Assembly (NCBI GenBank): GCA_964611295.1
Contig: CAZSWV010000007.1
Coordinates: 1-64,000, forward strand
Length of the DNA: 64,000 nt
Origin: B73-G16 sp964611295
GTDB taxonomy: Bacteria; Desulfobacterota; B13-G15
Direction of reading: 5' to 3'
Position 1 is the stretch's first letter. Each line of letters starts with the position of its first letter. Below, one piece after another: positions 15,904 to 23,454 of this stretch. The translations under genes were made by a program, and so were the position numbers. A model generated the notes under the pieces. The model did no database searches. It saw nothing but the letters and a program-made list of their open reading frames with translations, and had not been told where the DNA came from.

Positions 15904-16800
15904 TCAACCCTCTCCCCAAAACTCCTTCTCCTTTTCCATGAACCGTTTAAGGGCGGCCTTGCGCTCCTGCTCGTAGCGGTCCACTATGGCCTTGAAGGCC
16001 TCAGGGTCTTTTGGTTTCCAAAGGCCCATCTTCACCCCTTCGACTATCATGTCGTAGACGGCCTTCTCTATGGCCTCCTGTACCGCCATCTCCACGGGTT
16101 CGTTACAAGCCACCCCTACTTCGGCCTCAAGGAGCCTGTTTAACCTGACAAACCTGAAGATACCGCCTCCTATCTGTTGCGATAATATGACCTTGGTTGC
16201 CTGGACCGTTTTTAGGATCGCACCGTTTTTGACCGATATGGCCCTGAGGTAAACCGAAACCCTGTCCACCCGGTATTGGCCTGAACCACCCGCCCCAAAG
16301 TACCTCAGACCAAGCCCTCCCGTGACGATGTTGGAATCATAGCCGATGATCCCCCCTGTGAAGATGACCCCTGCGTATACCAAGGGCTGCAACATCTTGA
16401 GGCTTGATTCCTTAAGGGCCTCATCTTCGTACTGCTGAGAGGTTTGAAGGATCAACTTCCTCTCCTGCAATAGGTCCGAAAGGTTCTCCCTTTCCACAGG
16501 GATGAACCAACCACTGTCCTCAAGGGCCTTTATCAAGATAGAAGTAGCCCCCTGGGTAACTGCAGTGGAAAAATTACTGGCAGTTGTAGGTGGCTTGTAT
16601 TGGCCCGTCTGATCCCTGAAACGGTAGACGGCAACCGGGATCGGCCTTTCAGGCCCAGGGAGGTTCAAGAGGTCCCAATGTACCGAGGTGATGTACTCCG
16701 GACCACTTGTAGCCTGTCGGTAAAAAGGACCGTACATCTGGCTAGCACAGCCGAATAGGCAAAAGCCGAAAGCCACTGCCAATATCACCTTCTTCCTCAT
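15904..16800 (-). CDS. csgG: Curli secretion pore CsgG
   Basis: 298-residue outer-membrane lipoprotein forming the nonameric curlin secretion channel. The signal peptide ends in lipobox LFGC with the lipidated cysteine C18. The mature protein shows the conserved VAVYRFRDQTGQYKP, NFSTAVTQGATSILIKALED, WFIPVERENLSDLLQERKLI and a later IIGYDSNIVTGGLGLRYFGAG that corresponds to the membrane-spanning and constriction region. Length matches E. coli CsgG (277) with a short C-terminal addition rich in K and E. It is the last gene of the csg operon, 12 bases after csgF, and is followed by a terminator. Confidence 0.96.
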   Translation of the reverse strand: MRKKVILAVAFGFCLFGCASQMYGPFYRQATSGPEYITSVHWDLLNLPGPERPIPVAVYRFRDQTGQYKPPTTASNFSTAVTQGATSILIKALEDSGWFIPVERENLSDLLQERKLILQTSQQYEDEALKESSLKMLQPLVYAGVIFTGGIIGYDSNIVTGGLGLRYFGAGGSGQYRVDRVSVYLRAISVKNGAILKTVQATKVILSQQIGGGIFRFVRLNRLLEAEVGVACNEPVEMAVQEAIEKAVYDMIVEGVKMGLWKPKDPEAFKAIVDRYEQERKAALKRFMEKEKEFWGEG

Positions 16801-16812
16801 CTTAAACCTCCC

Positions 16813-17241
16813 TTAAATCACCCTTGGGACTTCTATCGTTGTGCTTTGACCTGTAGAAAGATCGGTTATGGTGAACTTATAAGTACCACCTGTTGGATCG
16901 TATTCGATGATGAAACTTCCAATCTGATACCTTTGAGGTTGATCGCTTGGAACACCATCCTCCCCGAAGATTTGATCCAAGACGTAGTCCGACATGCGGT
17001 AAAGGAGTTGGTTCGTGAAGCTATTGACAAACCTGTCTATCAAAGACTGTTCTTGAAAGGGGAACTTTGTCTCTTCTTTAAAGGGGTTCTGCATCTGTGC
17101 AGTTTGAAGAAGAAAGGTGCTGTTCAAAGGGTTGCCGCCAAAGGCCGGGTTCACGAATTCGAACTTCAACTCAGATCCACAAACGTAAGACATAGGTATA
17201 AGCAATATTAGAAAGAAACCCAAAAACGTAAACCTTTTCAT
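16813..17241 (-). CDS. csgF: Curli assembly protein CsgF
   Basis: 142 residues with a signal peptide (MKRFTFLGFFLILLIPMSY). The mature N-terminus is the CsgF hallmark LKFEFVNPAFGGNPLNS, the segment that plugs the CsgG pore and couples secretion to nucleation at the cell surface. The C-terminal half (QIGSFIIEYDPTGGTYKFTI) is the beta-rich domain. The gene lies between csgE and csgG with 15- and 12-base gaps. Confidence 0.93.
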   Translation of the reverse strand: MKRFTFLGFFLILLIPMSYVCGSELKFEFVNPAFGGNPLNSTFLLQTAQMQNPFKEETKFPFQEQSLIDRFVNSFTNQLLYRMSDYVLDQIFGEDGVPSDQPQRYQIGSFIIEYDPTGGTYKFTITDLSTGQSTTIEVPRVI

Positions 17242-17256
17242 CTTGCTTCCTCCTTT

Positions 17257-17625
17257 TCAGTAAAATTCCTTAGTTGAATTCTGATGAAGGCCATAGGTAT
17301 CAAGGAGGTACTTGAAAAGGGCCTGTGCTACTTCCTCAGCCAGGAGCTGGATTTCCTCCTCGCGGGGGCGAAGTATGATCCGAAAGATGGGTTCCTCGTT
17401 GACCAATATAAAGACCTGGGTGCCCCACCTTGGATCGGTAAATTCCTCAACTGTTAGGGTCACCTCCTCGATACCAGGTGGATACTGCCATCGGGACAGG
17501 AAGGCCTCGTAGAAATCCCTGCCCGATTTGGTCCTGGTCCTGTCGAACACAAGACCGTCTGTTCCGCAGACCTCTTTTATGCAAAAGGCCAAGATCATGA
17601 ACAAAAAGACCACCTTAGAGGCCAT
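17257..17625 (-). CDS. csgE: Curli assembly protein CsgE
   Basis: 122 residues with a signal peptide. The mature part reads GLVFDRTRTKSGRDFYEAF, then LTVEEFTDPRWGTQVFILVN and a C-terminal helix AEEVAQALFKYLLDTYG. This is the CsgE pattern (TktGrdFY.. and W.q..I.vN). CsgE caps the periplasmic side of CsgG and directs curlins into the pore. Its start overlaps the end of the upstream CsgH/CsgC-like gene by 11 bases. Confidence 0.92.
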   Translation of the reverse strand: MASKVVFLFMILAFCIKEVCGTDGLVFDRTRTKSGRDFYEAFLSRWQYPPGIEEVTLTVEEFTDPRWGTQVFILVNEEPIFRIILRPREEEIQLLAEEVAQALFKYLLDTYGLHQNSTKEFY

Positions 17626-17980
17626 CGATTACCTCGTTTTTTTCAACCAGCACCTTTTCCCCCTCCAAGGCCTTAAGGGTCAATTCGAACCTTGTCCCTT
17701 CCTCAAGTCTGAGGAAGACCCTTCCTGAGGAAAAGGACTCAGAGGGCATAAGTTTTTTTGTGGCAGACTGTAAGGTTTGAGAGACATTCCCTTTTGACCA
17801 TCTTTTGACCCAAAGGACCAAGGTGACATCGTGGACCTCATCATCCCGATTGGTGCACACACCCTCAAGCTCCAATAAGTCTTTCTGTTGCTTTTTTGCA
17901 ATCTCACACTGGATGGGGGTCTCAAGTTCTGCCCCTAATACGGATGAAAATAGGACCAAAAGGAGCGCCTTTTTCATCAC
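17615..17980 (-). CDS. CsgC/CsgH-like periplasmic curli inhibitor (tentative)
   Basis: 121 residues with a signal peptide (MMKKALLLVLFSSVLGAEL), then a mature domain of about 100 residues that looks like a beta-sandwich with two cysteines (IQCEIAKK and LEGVCTNRD). Position between the minor curlin and csgE, size and predicted fold fit CsgC/CsgH, which stop curlins aggregating in the periplasm. Sequence identity to known CsgC/CsgH is not obvious by eye, so this is mainly a contextual call. Start overlaps the csgB-like stop (ATGA). Confidence 0.6.
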   Translation of the reverse strand: MMKKALLLVLFSSVLGAELETPIQCEIAKKQQKDLLELEGVCTNRDDEVHDVTLVLWVKRWSKGNVSQTLQSATKKLMPSESFSSGRVFLRLEEGTRFELTLKALEGEKVLVEKNEVIDGL

Positions 17981-18426
17981 CTTTGCACCACCCTTATGGA
18001 GTTCCAGTCTCCCTTTTGGACAACGGTCACCGAGGCGTTACCGAACTGATAGGTCTCAGCAAGGTTCCAAGAACCCATTTGGACCACTATGGAAAGGTTA
18101 TGGCCTCCATATTGGTACTGGCGGATGACATTTGATAAACCCTCTTGGTATCCCAGGGCGAAATTGGAAAAACCGCTTTGATGTTGCTCCACAAAGTTAT
18201 CCTGACCTATCTGGACCACAGAGGCTATCTGTAAAGGACCCTGTGGTACCTGCACCTCAAGACCGTAATTGAGGTCAATGAGGAACGTTACCCTGGGAAA
18301 GAGATCATAGTCAAAGACAGGCTCCCCCATTCCAATCCCAGGTCTGAAAGACCATAAAAGGGAAAGGAGTAAAAAAAGGGCTATATAAAGGAACTTCCCC
18401 TCTAATTTCTTCCTTGCGCACCTCAT
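17977..18426 (-). CDS. csgB: Minor curlin / nucleator, CsgB-like
   Basis: 149 residues. A basic start and hydrophobic stretch (FLYIALFLLLSLLW) form a signal peptide. The C-terminal ~85 residues hold about four to five curlin repeats with the Q-x4-N-x5-Q spacing, for example VVQIGQDNFVEQHQSG, VVQMGSWNLAETYQFG and VVQKGDWNSIRVVQ. E. coli CsgB has five such repeats and a basic last one; here the last repeat also has K and R. Its place after the major curlin and the basic last repeat suggest the nucleator. A hairpin (18449-18470) lies just upstream. Confidence 0.85.
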   Translation of the reverse strand: MRCARKKLEGKFLYIALFLLLSLLWSFRPGIGMGEPVFDYDLFPRVTFLIDLNYGLEVQVPQGPLQIASVVQIGQDNFVEQHQSGFSNFALGYQEGLSNVIRQYQYGGHNLSIVVQMGSWNLAETYQFGNASVTVVQKGDWNSIRVVQR

Positions 18427-18448
18427 AAACGCCCCCTTTAAGAAGTGA

Positions 18449-18470
18449 GGGGCCGGTTCGAACCGGCCCC
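18449..18470. other. 22-bp perfect palindrome (hairpin) between the two curlin genes
   Basis: GGGGCCGGTT followed by CG and AACCGGCCCC: a perfectly symmetrical 22-bp sequence, extendable by an A-T pair, forming a very stable RNA hairpin. On the minus strand it falls after the major curlin gene and before the minor curlin gene. Only a weak T-rich stretch follows, so I read it as a partial terminator or mRNA-stabilising hairpin that lets csgA exceed the assembly genes. It is not a tRNA T-arm despite containing GGTTCGAACC. Confidence 0.7.
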
Positions 18471-18498
18471 TTATGCCCGGAAAGGTCAGGAACTAAAG

Positions 18499-18987
18499 TT
18501 AATACTGGGCAATTGCTGCCATATGCCCTGAGCCGTTCTGGAAGATATAGGCCTGGGCAGTGGTGCCCCATTGGGTCACAGAAGCATCTAAGTTGTTTCC
18601 ACACTGTACGGTCATGGCAACCCTTGTGCCCCAGAAACCGCCCTGGGTGGTATAAGCCTCGTTATTGGACCCGTCCTGAGCGATCAAGGCCCAGTTGGTC
18701 CCTCCGTACTGCGTTATAGTTGCCGTTTGACCAGAACCGTCCTGGACGATTATCGCCGTGTCGCCTAAAGAAGGCGATACCCTTGGAAGATCCAAATCAA
18801 GGTCCATAGAGACCTCTAAATTTATATCGGCTCCTAGGCTACAATCCACGACATTACAAACACAATCGCGCCCTTGGCAACCACTATTTCCTTGTCCCGA
18901 GTTGTTAAAAACAAAAGCCATTACCATCCCTGGCAGGACCAGGGCTACGCCGAAAAGAGCTACAAGTAAAATTCCCTTTAGCTTCAT
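18499..18987 (-). CDS. csgA: Major curlin subunit, CsgA-like, cysteine-containing
   Basis: 162 residues: signal peptide MKLKGILLVALFGVALVLPG, an N-terminal linker with four clustered cysteines (C37, C42, C44, C49, in GCQGRDCVCNVVDC), an acidic stretch (MDLDLDL), then four curlin repeats of about 20 residues from residue 78 (IIVQDGSGQTATITQ, LIAQDGSNNEAYTTQ, MTVQCGNNLDASVTQ, YIFQNGSGHMAAIAQ). C129 sits within repeat 3. E. coli CsgA has no cysteines, so the cluster is unusual. ATG 18987 has AGGAGG upstream; the longer reading to 19062 is rejected. First structural gene of the csg operon. Confidence 0.9.
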   Translation of the reverse strand: MKLKGILLVALFGVALVLPGMVMAFVFNNSGQGNSGCQGRDCVCNVVDCSLGADINLEVSMDLDLDLPRVSPSLGDTAIIVQDGSGQTATITQYGGTNWALIAQDGSNNEAYTTQGGFWGTRVAMTVQCGNNLDASVTQWGTTAQAYIFQNGSGHMAAIAQY

Positions 18988-19033
18988 TGCTTTTACCTCC
19001 TTTTTTGTTTTTTCCCTTCCCGGGCATGTGGTC

Positions 19034-19062
19034 AATTTAACAGGTCGAAAGCCCCCCTCCAA
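19034..19062 (-). promoter_or_regulatory. Possible promoter of the csgA operon
   Basis: On the minus strand TTGGAG (19062-19057), 17 bases, then TAAATT (19039-19034) preceded by a TG extended -10 element. The start of transcription would be near 19027, 40 bases before csgA. Both boxes are 4/6 matches, as expected for an activator-dependent promoter with the regulator gene next door. Confidence 0.3.
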
Positions 19063-19125
19063 TTGTCCAGAGGGATAAATTTGGTTTGATGGAGGAATTA
19101 GGCCTTACTTAGTAGAACGGAAGTT

Positions 19126-19713
19126 TTACTCTTTCTTACCCAAAAGTAGGAGGAGTTCCATACGGCTTTTGATGTTCAGCTTCTTGAAGATGTGGTTCAG
19201 GTGGACCTTTACGGTCCTTTCGGTGACCGAAAGCCTCTTTGCAACCTCTTTGTTACTTAACCCCTGGGCCACAAGGACGGCCACTTCCTTTTCGCGCTTG
19301 CTCAGGCCCAAAAGGCCAAAGAGGGACCTCGCCTCCCTCCTATGGCCGTCAAGTAAGACCTTGAGATAGGTCTGATCAAGCCATACCTCCCCTTCCCTCA
19401 CCTTGGTTATGGCCTTGAGGAAAAGCTTTATATCCATATACGGAGGCAAGATCCCCTTTACCCCATACCCCCAGAGGGCTTCGAAGACCTCTGACGAATG
19501 AAGACCTGTATCCAAAAGCAAGACCTTCAAACTGAGGGGGAAAGAAGCGTGATTCTCTTTCAAGGTGACCCAATCGGTAACCAAGACCTCATATTCCCCC
19601 CATTGCGGAGGTTCATTACTCTCCCAAATCTCTACGTCCTTTTCGCCCTGAAGTAAGGCCTTCAATCCCTCACTGAGTATCTTGTTCTTAAGGGCTATTA
19701 AAACCCCATTCAG
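19126..19713 (-). CDS. LuxR/FixJ-type regulator, CsgD-like
   Basis: About 195 residues: an N-terminal receiver-like domain (VLIALKNKILSEGLKALLQ at the start, VLLLDTGLHSSEVFEALWGYG in the middle) and a C-terminal LuxR helix-turn-helix (LSKREKEVAVLVAQG, SNKEVAKRLSVTERTVKVHL). The receiver lacks the normal aspartate pair, like CsgD, so it is probably not phosphorylated. The ORF is open back to GTG 19785, but that start has no ribosome binding site and overlaps the promoter. A CTG at 19713 has AGGAGGGGG six bases upstream and is my preferred start. Position before csgA on the same strand makes it the likely activator of the curli operon. Confidence 0.85.
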   Translation of the reverse strand: MNGVLIALKNKILSEGLKALLQGEKDVEIWESNEPPQWGEYEVLVTDWVTLKENHASFPLSLKVLLLDTGLHSSEVFEALWGYGVKGILPPYMDIKLFLKAITKVREGEVWLDQTYLKVLLDGHRREARSLFGLLGLSKREKEVAVLVAQGLSNKEVAKRLSVTERTVKVHLNHIFKKLNIKSRMELLLLLGKKE

Positions 19714-19748
19714 AAGCCCCCTCCTGTTTTGGACAAAATTTAAACATA

Positions 19749-19778
19749 AATTTACCTTAACATAGAACTTTGGGTCAA
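19749..19778 (-). promoter_or_regulatory. Promoter of the csgD-like gene
   Basis: TTGACC (19778-19773), 18 bases, TAAATT (19754-19749) on the minus strand. The start would be near 19742, leaving about 29 bases before the AGGAGGGGG-CTG start at 19713. It lies inside the longer ORF reading, arguing against GTG 19785 as the start. Confidence 0.4.
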
Positions 19779-19806
19779 TAAGCACAAAAACGACAGGACC
19801 CCTTCC

Positions 19807-19836
19807 TTGACCTTATGTTTTGTTCTGTGAAATACT
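19807..19836 (+). promoter_or_regulatory. Promoter of the Memo-like operon, probably leaderless
   Basis: TTGACC (19807-19812), 18 bases, then AATACT (19831-19836). The predicted +1 falls at about 19843, the A of the ATG, and no Shine-Dalgarno sequence precedes that ATG. It is divergent from the csgD-like promoter, with the two -35 boxes about 30 bases apart. Confidence 0.4.
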
Positions 19837-19842
19837 TTTCTC

Positions 19843-21036
19843 ATGAGGTTGCCTAAGCTAAGGCCCTTGGAGGTGGTGGTCTTAAGGGAAGAAAGGGGGA
19901 AGGTGTTCCTCTTGCGGGATCCTTTGGGGGTTGCACCCGAGGTGGTCCTTTCGGAGAAGGCCTTTTACATAGCTAGGCATTTTGATGGGCAGATGAACCT
20001 TGTGGACCTTCAAGTCTCCTTCATGAGGCGTTATGGGGAGTTGCTTTTCAGGGAAGAGGTAGAAAGGCTAGTAGGATACCTTGATGAGAACTTCCTCCTT
20101 GAAACGCCGCGTTTTGAAGAGAGGTGGAAGGAACTTAAGCAGCAATGGGAGCTTTCTACCGTGAGGGAACCTGTTTTTTCGGGCAGTGTTTACCCTCAAG
20201 ACCCCTTGAGGTTGAAGGAGGTGCTTGAAGGTTTTTTCGAGCTCATGCAAATCCCTCAGTTTTTCCGGCTCAAGGGCATAATAGCACCGCATATCGATTT
20301 CCAAAGGGGTGGGGGTTGTTATGGATCGGCATATACGGTCTTGAAGGGGAAACCGAGCCCAGGTCTTGTTGCCGTATTTGGGACGTGTCATCAGGGCATA
20401 AGAAGGCCTTTTGTGCTTACGGACAAGGCCTTCAGGACACCTTTGGGCATAGTGGAGGTAGATGAAGAGGCCTTATACAAGCTCAAGGGATCCTTCCCCT
20501 ACGACCCCTTTGAAGAATCCATCGTCCATCGAAGGGAACACACCATAGAGTTTCAGCTGCCCTTTTTACAGCTTGTTTGGGGAAAGGGGTTTAAGCTTTT
20601 GCCTATCCTATGTAGACCCCCCCTTGAAGGGGAGGAAGAGGAAGAAGAATTCCTGATGTGTATCGAGGCCTTTAAGGAGGTCCTAAAGGAAAGGGGAGGC
20701 TTTGTCGTTGTTAGCGCAGACCTTGCCCATGTAGGTCCCCAGTTTGGAGACCCTGAGCCCATTGACCCCTTTGACCTCCCCTCTTTGGCCCGTAAGGACA
20801 GGGAGATGTTGAGTTTTGTAGAGGCAGGGGATGCGACAGGTTTCTTGGCTTACATTAGGGCAGAAGGCGACAGGCGGAGGATATGTGGACTTGGCCCCAT
20901 CTTTTCGGCCCTTAAGGCCTTGGAACCGGTAAAGGCAAGGCTCTTGGATTACCGTCAGTGGAGGGACCCGGAAGGGATTGCGGTCGTTACCTTTGCAAGC
21001 TTAGCCTTAATAGAAGGGGAAGGGGATGAAGGATAG
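19843..21036 (+). CDS. Memo-family protein (AmmeMemoRadiSam system protein B) with N-terminal extension
   Basis: 397 residues. The C-terminal ~270 residues are the Memo/MEMO1 family, related to extradiol dioxygenases, with IIAPHIDFQRGGGCYGSAY, VFGTCHQG, HRREHTIEFQLPFLQ and VVSADLAHVGP, which carry the conserved histidines and the cysteine. The N-terminal ~110 residues (VFLLRDPLGVAPEVVLSEKA, DGQMNLVDLQVSFMRRYGE) resemble a PqqD-like winged-helix domain. AmmeMemoRadiSam partners (AMMECR1 and radical SAM) are absent nearby. The chemistry is unknown; radical SAM-dependent metal-related modification has been proposed for the family. First gene of a six-gene overlapping operon. Confidence 0.88.
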   Translation: MRLPKLRPLEVVVLREERGKVFLLRDPLGVAPEVVLSEKAFYIARHFDGQMNLVDLQVSFMRRYGELLFREEVERLVGYLDENFLLETPRFEERWKELKQQWELSTVREPVFSGSVYPQDPLRLKEVLEGFFELMQIPQFFRLKGIIAPHIDFQRGGGCYGSAYTVLKGKPSPGLVAVFGTCHQGIRRPFVLTDKAFRTPLGIVEVDEEALYKLKGSFPYDPFEESIVHRREHTIEFQLPFLQLVWGKGFKLLPILCRPPLEGEEEEEEFLMCIEAFKEVLKERGGFVVVSADLAHVGPQFGDPEPIDPFDLPSLARKDREMLSFVEAGDATGFLAYIRAEGDRRRICGLGPIFSALKALEPVKARLLDYRQWRDPEGIAVVTFASLALIEGEGDEG

Positions 21037-22810
21037 CGGACCTATAGAGATCATGCCCTTCAAGGCTCAGCAGATCCTCAAACTCTTCAAGAAAGACCCT
21101 CTTGAGGCTGAAAGGCGCTTTAACGCTTTGCCTTTCATAGAGAAGGTGGCCCTCGTCCTCAGCGTAAGGGGTAAAGACAGGGAGAGGCTCATCTTGCTTT
21201 CCAAAGAACCCGAAAGGCTTGTACAGCGTATGCCAGAAGAGGAGTTCTATTACACCTTAAAGGAGATAGGGGAAAGGGATGCCCTTACGCTTTTGGAGCT
21301 TGCCTCACCGAAACAGATCGCCTTCTGCCTGGACCTTGAGGTTTGGAAGAAGAACCGCCTGAAGCCTCAGGAGATGCTTAAGTGGATAGAGTTGCTCCTT
21401 GACTGTGACGAAGAAAGGGCTGTTGAGGCCTTCAGGAACCTCGATCAAGAGCTGCTTATCACCTTGTTGCAGCGCTACCTAAAGGTCTATAAGCCTGATG
21501 CCCCTATCGAAGAAGTGGAATTGGATAGGGATGACCTTTTCACCCTAGACCACCATTACTATATACGCGTCAAGTTCAAACAGGCCGAAGAGTTAATCGA
21601 AAGGTTTCTGGACCTCCTCTTCAGATGGGATCAAGCCCTTTATAGGGATTTGCTTGAGGGCGTAATATGGGAAGTCCCGGGTGAAGTGGAAGAACTTGCC
21701 CGGAGGTGGCGTCAAGGTAGGCTTTCGGACAAGGGGTTCCCTGAATGGGAAGAAGCCATGGAGATCTACTCCTTTGTCAATCCTGAACTTGTGGACATCG
21801 ATAAAGGGATAAAGGATTCTTATGGCCCAGATGAAGAGATGAAGCGGTGGCAAGAGGTAGGCTCTAATTTCTACCTCCTGCCCCTGCCAAAAGGATCTTT
21901 CCTTAAGGAGGTCCTTGAAGAAGCTTCGAGACAAGGTTTGGATTGGATCAGGGGCGAAATGGTCCTGTTGTGCAACAAGGCCATGGTTGCTGAGAACGTA
22001 GACCCTTCGAACCTCGAGGCCGTGCGCGAACTCTTATTGAGGGTATATGACTACCTGAACCTAGGCCTCAGCTTCTTATCCAAAGGTGACCCGAAGGAAG
22101 CCTTGAGGGCTGTAAGGAAGCTCTACCTCAAGGAGATCTTCCAGTTAGGTTATAGCCTCACGGTAAGGCTCAGACATAAGCTTGAAAGGACCTTGAGGGA
22201 GAGCCCTTGGTTCGAGGGTAAAAAACCGAGGCTAAGCTGGCTTGATCCCCCCTTAAGGGAATTTGCCGATGGCCTCTTGAGGAAAAAACCCATGTTGTTC
22301 GAAGGGGTGGTAGAACCAAGGGGGGTAAACTATCGCCCCTTCAGGACCTTAGAGGAAATCTATTTGGCTGAAGAACTAATAGCCGATATAAAGGCTATAG
22401 CGGAACTCCACTTCAGTGTCTATGGCCTCAAACCCTCTGACGAAGGGGAAACAAGAAAAGGAGGCCGCGAACTTACCTTCAAAGGGCTTACCCTTACTGC
22501 CATTGCCAATAAGGAGGTAAAAGGAGAGTTCTTCCCTGACACTTTGAACTTAAAGGAGCTCCGTGCCTTTTTAGAGGAGGCCTTTGTGGTAGAAGGCCAA
22601 AGGCTAGGAAACGCCTTAAAGGGGGCATTTGTAACAAGGACAGTTGCCTTCTTCGAGGAGATCCTTTCCCCTGTAGAACCTAAGCAAAGGGAAAGGATGA
22701 AGAGGTTCTTACATGAGACCTTAAATGACCTCCTTGATGAGTACCAGGGCCTTGACCTCGAAGGCCTTGACCCGAGGTTCCTAAAATGGTTCATGTTGAA
22801 GGAATCGTAA
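21026..22810 (+). CDS. DUF6178 family protein
   Basis: 594 residues, soluble, alpha-helical, strongly charged. The N-terminus has helical repeats (LPFIEKVALVLSVRGKDRER, EPERLVQRMPEEEFYYTLKE) followed by LLELASPKQIAFCLDLEVW and later VNPELVDIDKG, a pattern I recognise from the DUF6178 family of deltaproteobacterial-type anaerobes. There is no assigned function. No nucleotide-binding or catalytic motif is visible. ATG 21026 overlaps the Memo-like gene by 11 bases, with GGGGAAGGGG just upstream. The presence of this family is one of my better taxonomic clues. Confidence 0.75.
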   Translation: MKDSGPIEIMPFKAQQILKLFKKDPLEAERRFNALPFIEKVALVLSVRGKDRERLILLSKEPERLVQRMPEEEFYYTLKEIGERDALTLLELASPKQIAFCLDLEVWKKNRLKPQEMLKWIELLLDCDEERAVEAFRNLDQELLITLLQRYLKVYKPDAPIEEVELDRDDLFTLDHHYYIRVKFKQAEELIERFLDLLFRWDQALYRDLLEGVIWEVPGEVEELARRWRQGRLSDKGFPEWEEAMEIYSFVNPELVDIDKGIKDSYGPDEEMKRWQEVGSNFYLLPLPKGSFLKEVLEEASRQGLDWIRGEMVLLCNKAMVAENVDPSNLEAVRELLLRVYDYLNLGLSFLSKGDPKEALRAVRKLYLKEIFQLGYSLTVRLRHKLERTLRESPWFEGKKPRLSWLDPPLREFADGLLRKKPMLFEGVVEPRGVNYRPFRTLEEIYLAEELIADIKAIAELHFSVYGLKPSDEGETRKGGRELTFKGLTLTAIANKEVKGEFFPDTLNLKELRAFLEEAFVVEGQRLGNALKGAFVTRTVAFFEEILSPVEPKQRERMKRFLHETLNDLLDEYQGLDLEGLDPRFLKWFMLKES

Positions 22811-23454
22811 AGCTCATGGAGGCCGCCCAGGATCTGAGATGGCTCCTCTCCAGAGGTTACCCCAAAGAGGCATCCCTTAGCCTTGTAGGGAATAAGTTTG
22901 GCCTGGAGAAAAAATTGCGCGAAGTGTTAAAAAGGGCCATCTTACCCCCTCAGGTGGCGCAAAAGAGGAGGGAAAAGGCCTTGGCCCCAAATGCTTTAAA
23001 GGGACAAAAGGTAGCTGTAGACGGGCATAACGTGCTCATTACTTTGCAAACGGCCCTGAAAGGTGGATTTGTCTTCTTCTGTGATGACGGCTTCTTGAGG
23101 GACATATCTGGGGTATCCAGGTCCTTTGTCCCCGATGGGGAATGTACAAGGGCCCTTGACCTTGTGCTTGAAACCTTGGCCGAGCTTCAACCCGAAGAAG
23201 TCATGTTTTTCCTGGACGCCCCCTTGAGCAAAAGTCGCGAACTGGCCCAGAACATAAACCTCCTCTTCGGACCTTATGGGATAAAGGGAAGAGCAGAAGT
23301 ACTATCGTTTCCCGAAAGGGCCCTTTGTCAATTCGAAGGGGTGATATGTACCGCCGATGGTCATCTGTTGGATTTAGCTGAAAGGGCCTTTGACCTTGCA
23401 GGTCACATAGTAAGGGCAAAACTAAAATGCAGTGTCCTGAGCTTCGAGAGCTAA
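22786..23454 (+). CDS. DUF434/DUF5616 family protein
   Basis: 222 residues. The start DLRWLLSRGYPKEASLSLVG and the middle GQKVAVDGHNVLITLQTAL are the two DUF434-family signatures; the second half looks like a small Rossmann/PIN-like domain with acidic residues (VFFCDDG, VMFFLDAPLS, VICTADGHLLDLAE). An NYN/PIN-type nuclease role is conceivable from the spacing of aspartates but unproven. It overlaps the DUF6178 gene by 25 bases and the M24 peptidase gene by 28, so it is probably co-translated with them. ATG 22816 is an alternative start. Confidence 0.75.
   Translation: MVHVEGIVKLMEAAQDLRWLLSRGYPKEASLSLVGNKFGLEKKLREVLKRAILPPQVAQKRREKALAPNALKGQKVAVDGHNVLITLQTALKGGFVFFCDDGFLRDISGVSRSFVPDGECTRALDLVLETLAELQPEEVMFFLDAPLSKSRELAQNINLLFGPYGIKGRAEVLSFPERALCQFEGVICTADGHLLDLAERAFDLAGHIVRAKLKCSVLSFES

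Noticed and set aside
18449..18470. GGTTCGAACC-containing sequence as a tRNA T-arm
   Set aside because: It is a perfect palindrome without the 7-base loop geometry, and no acceptor, D or anticodon arms lie around it.
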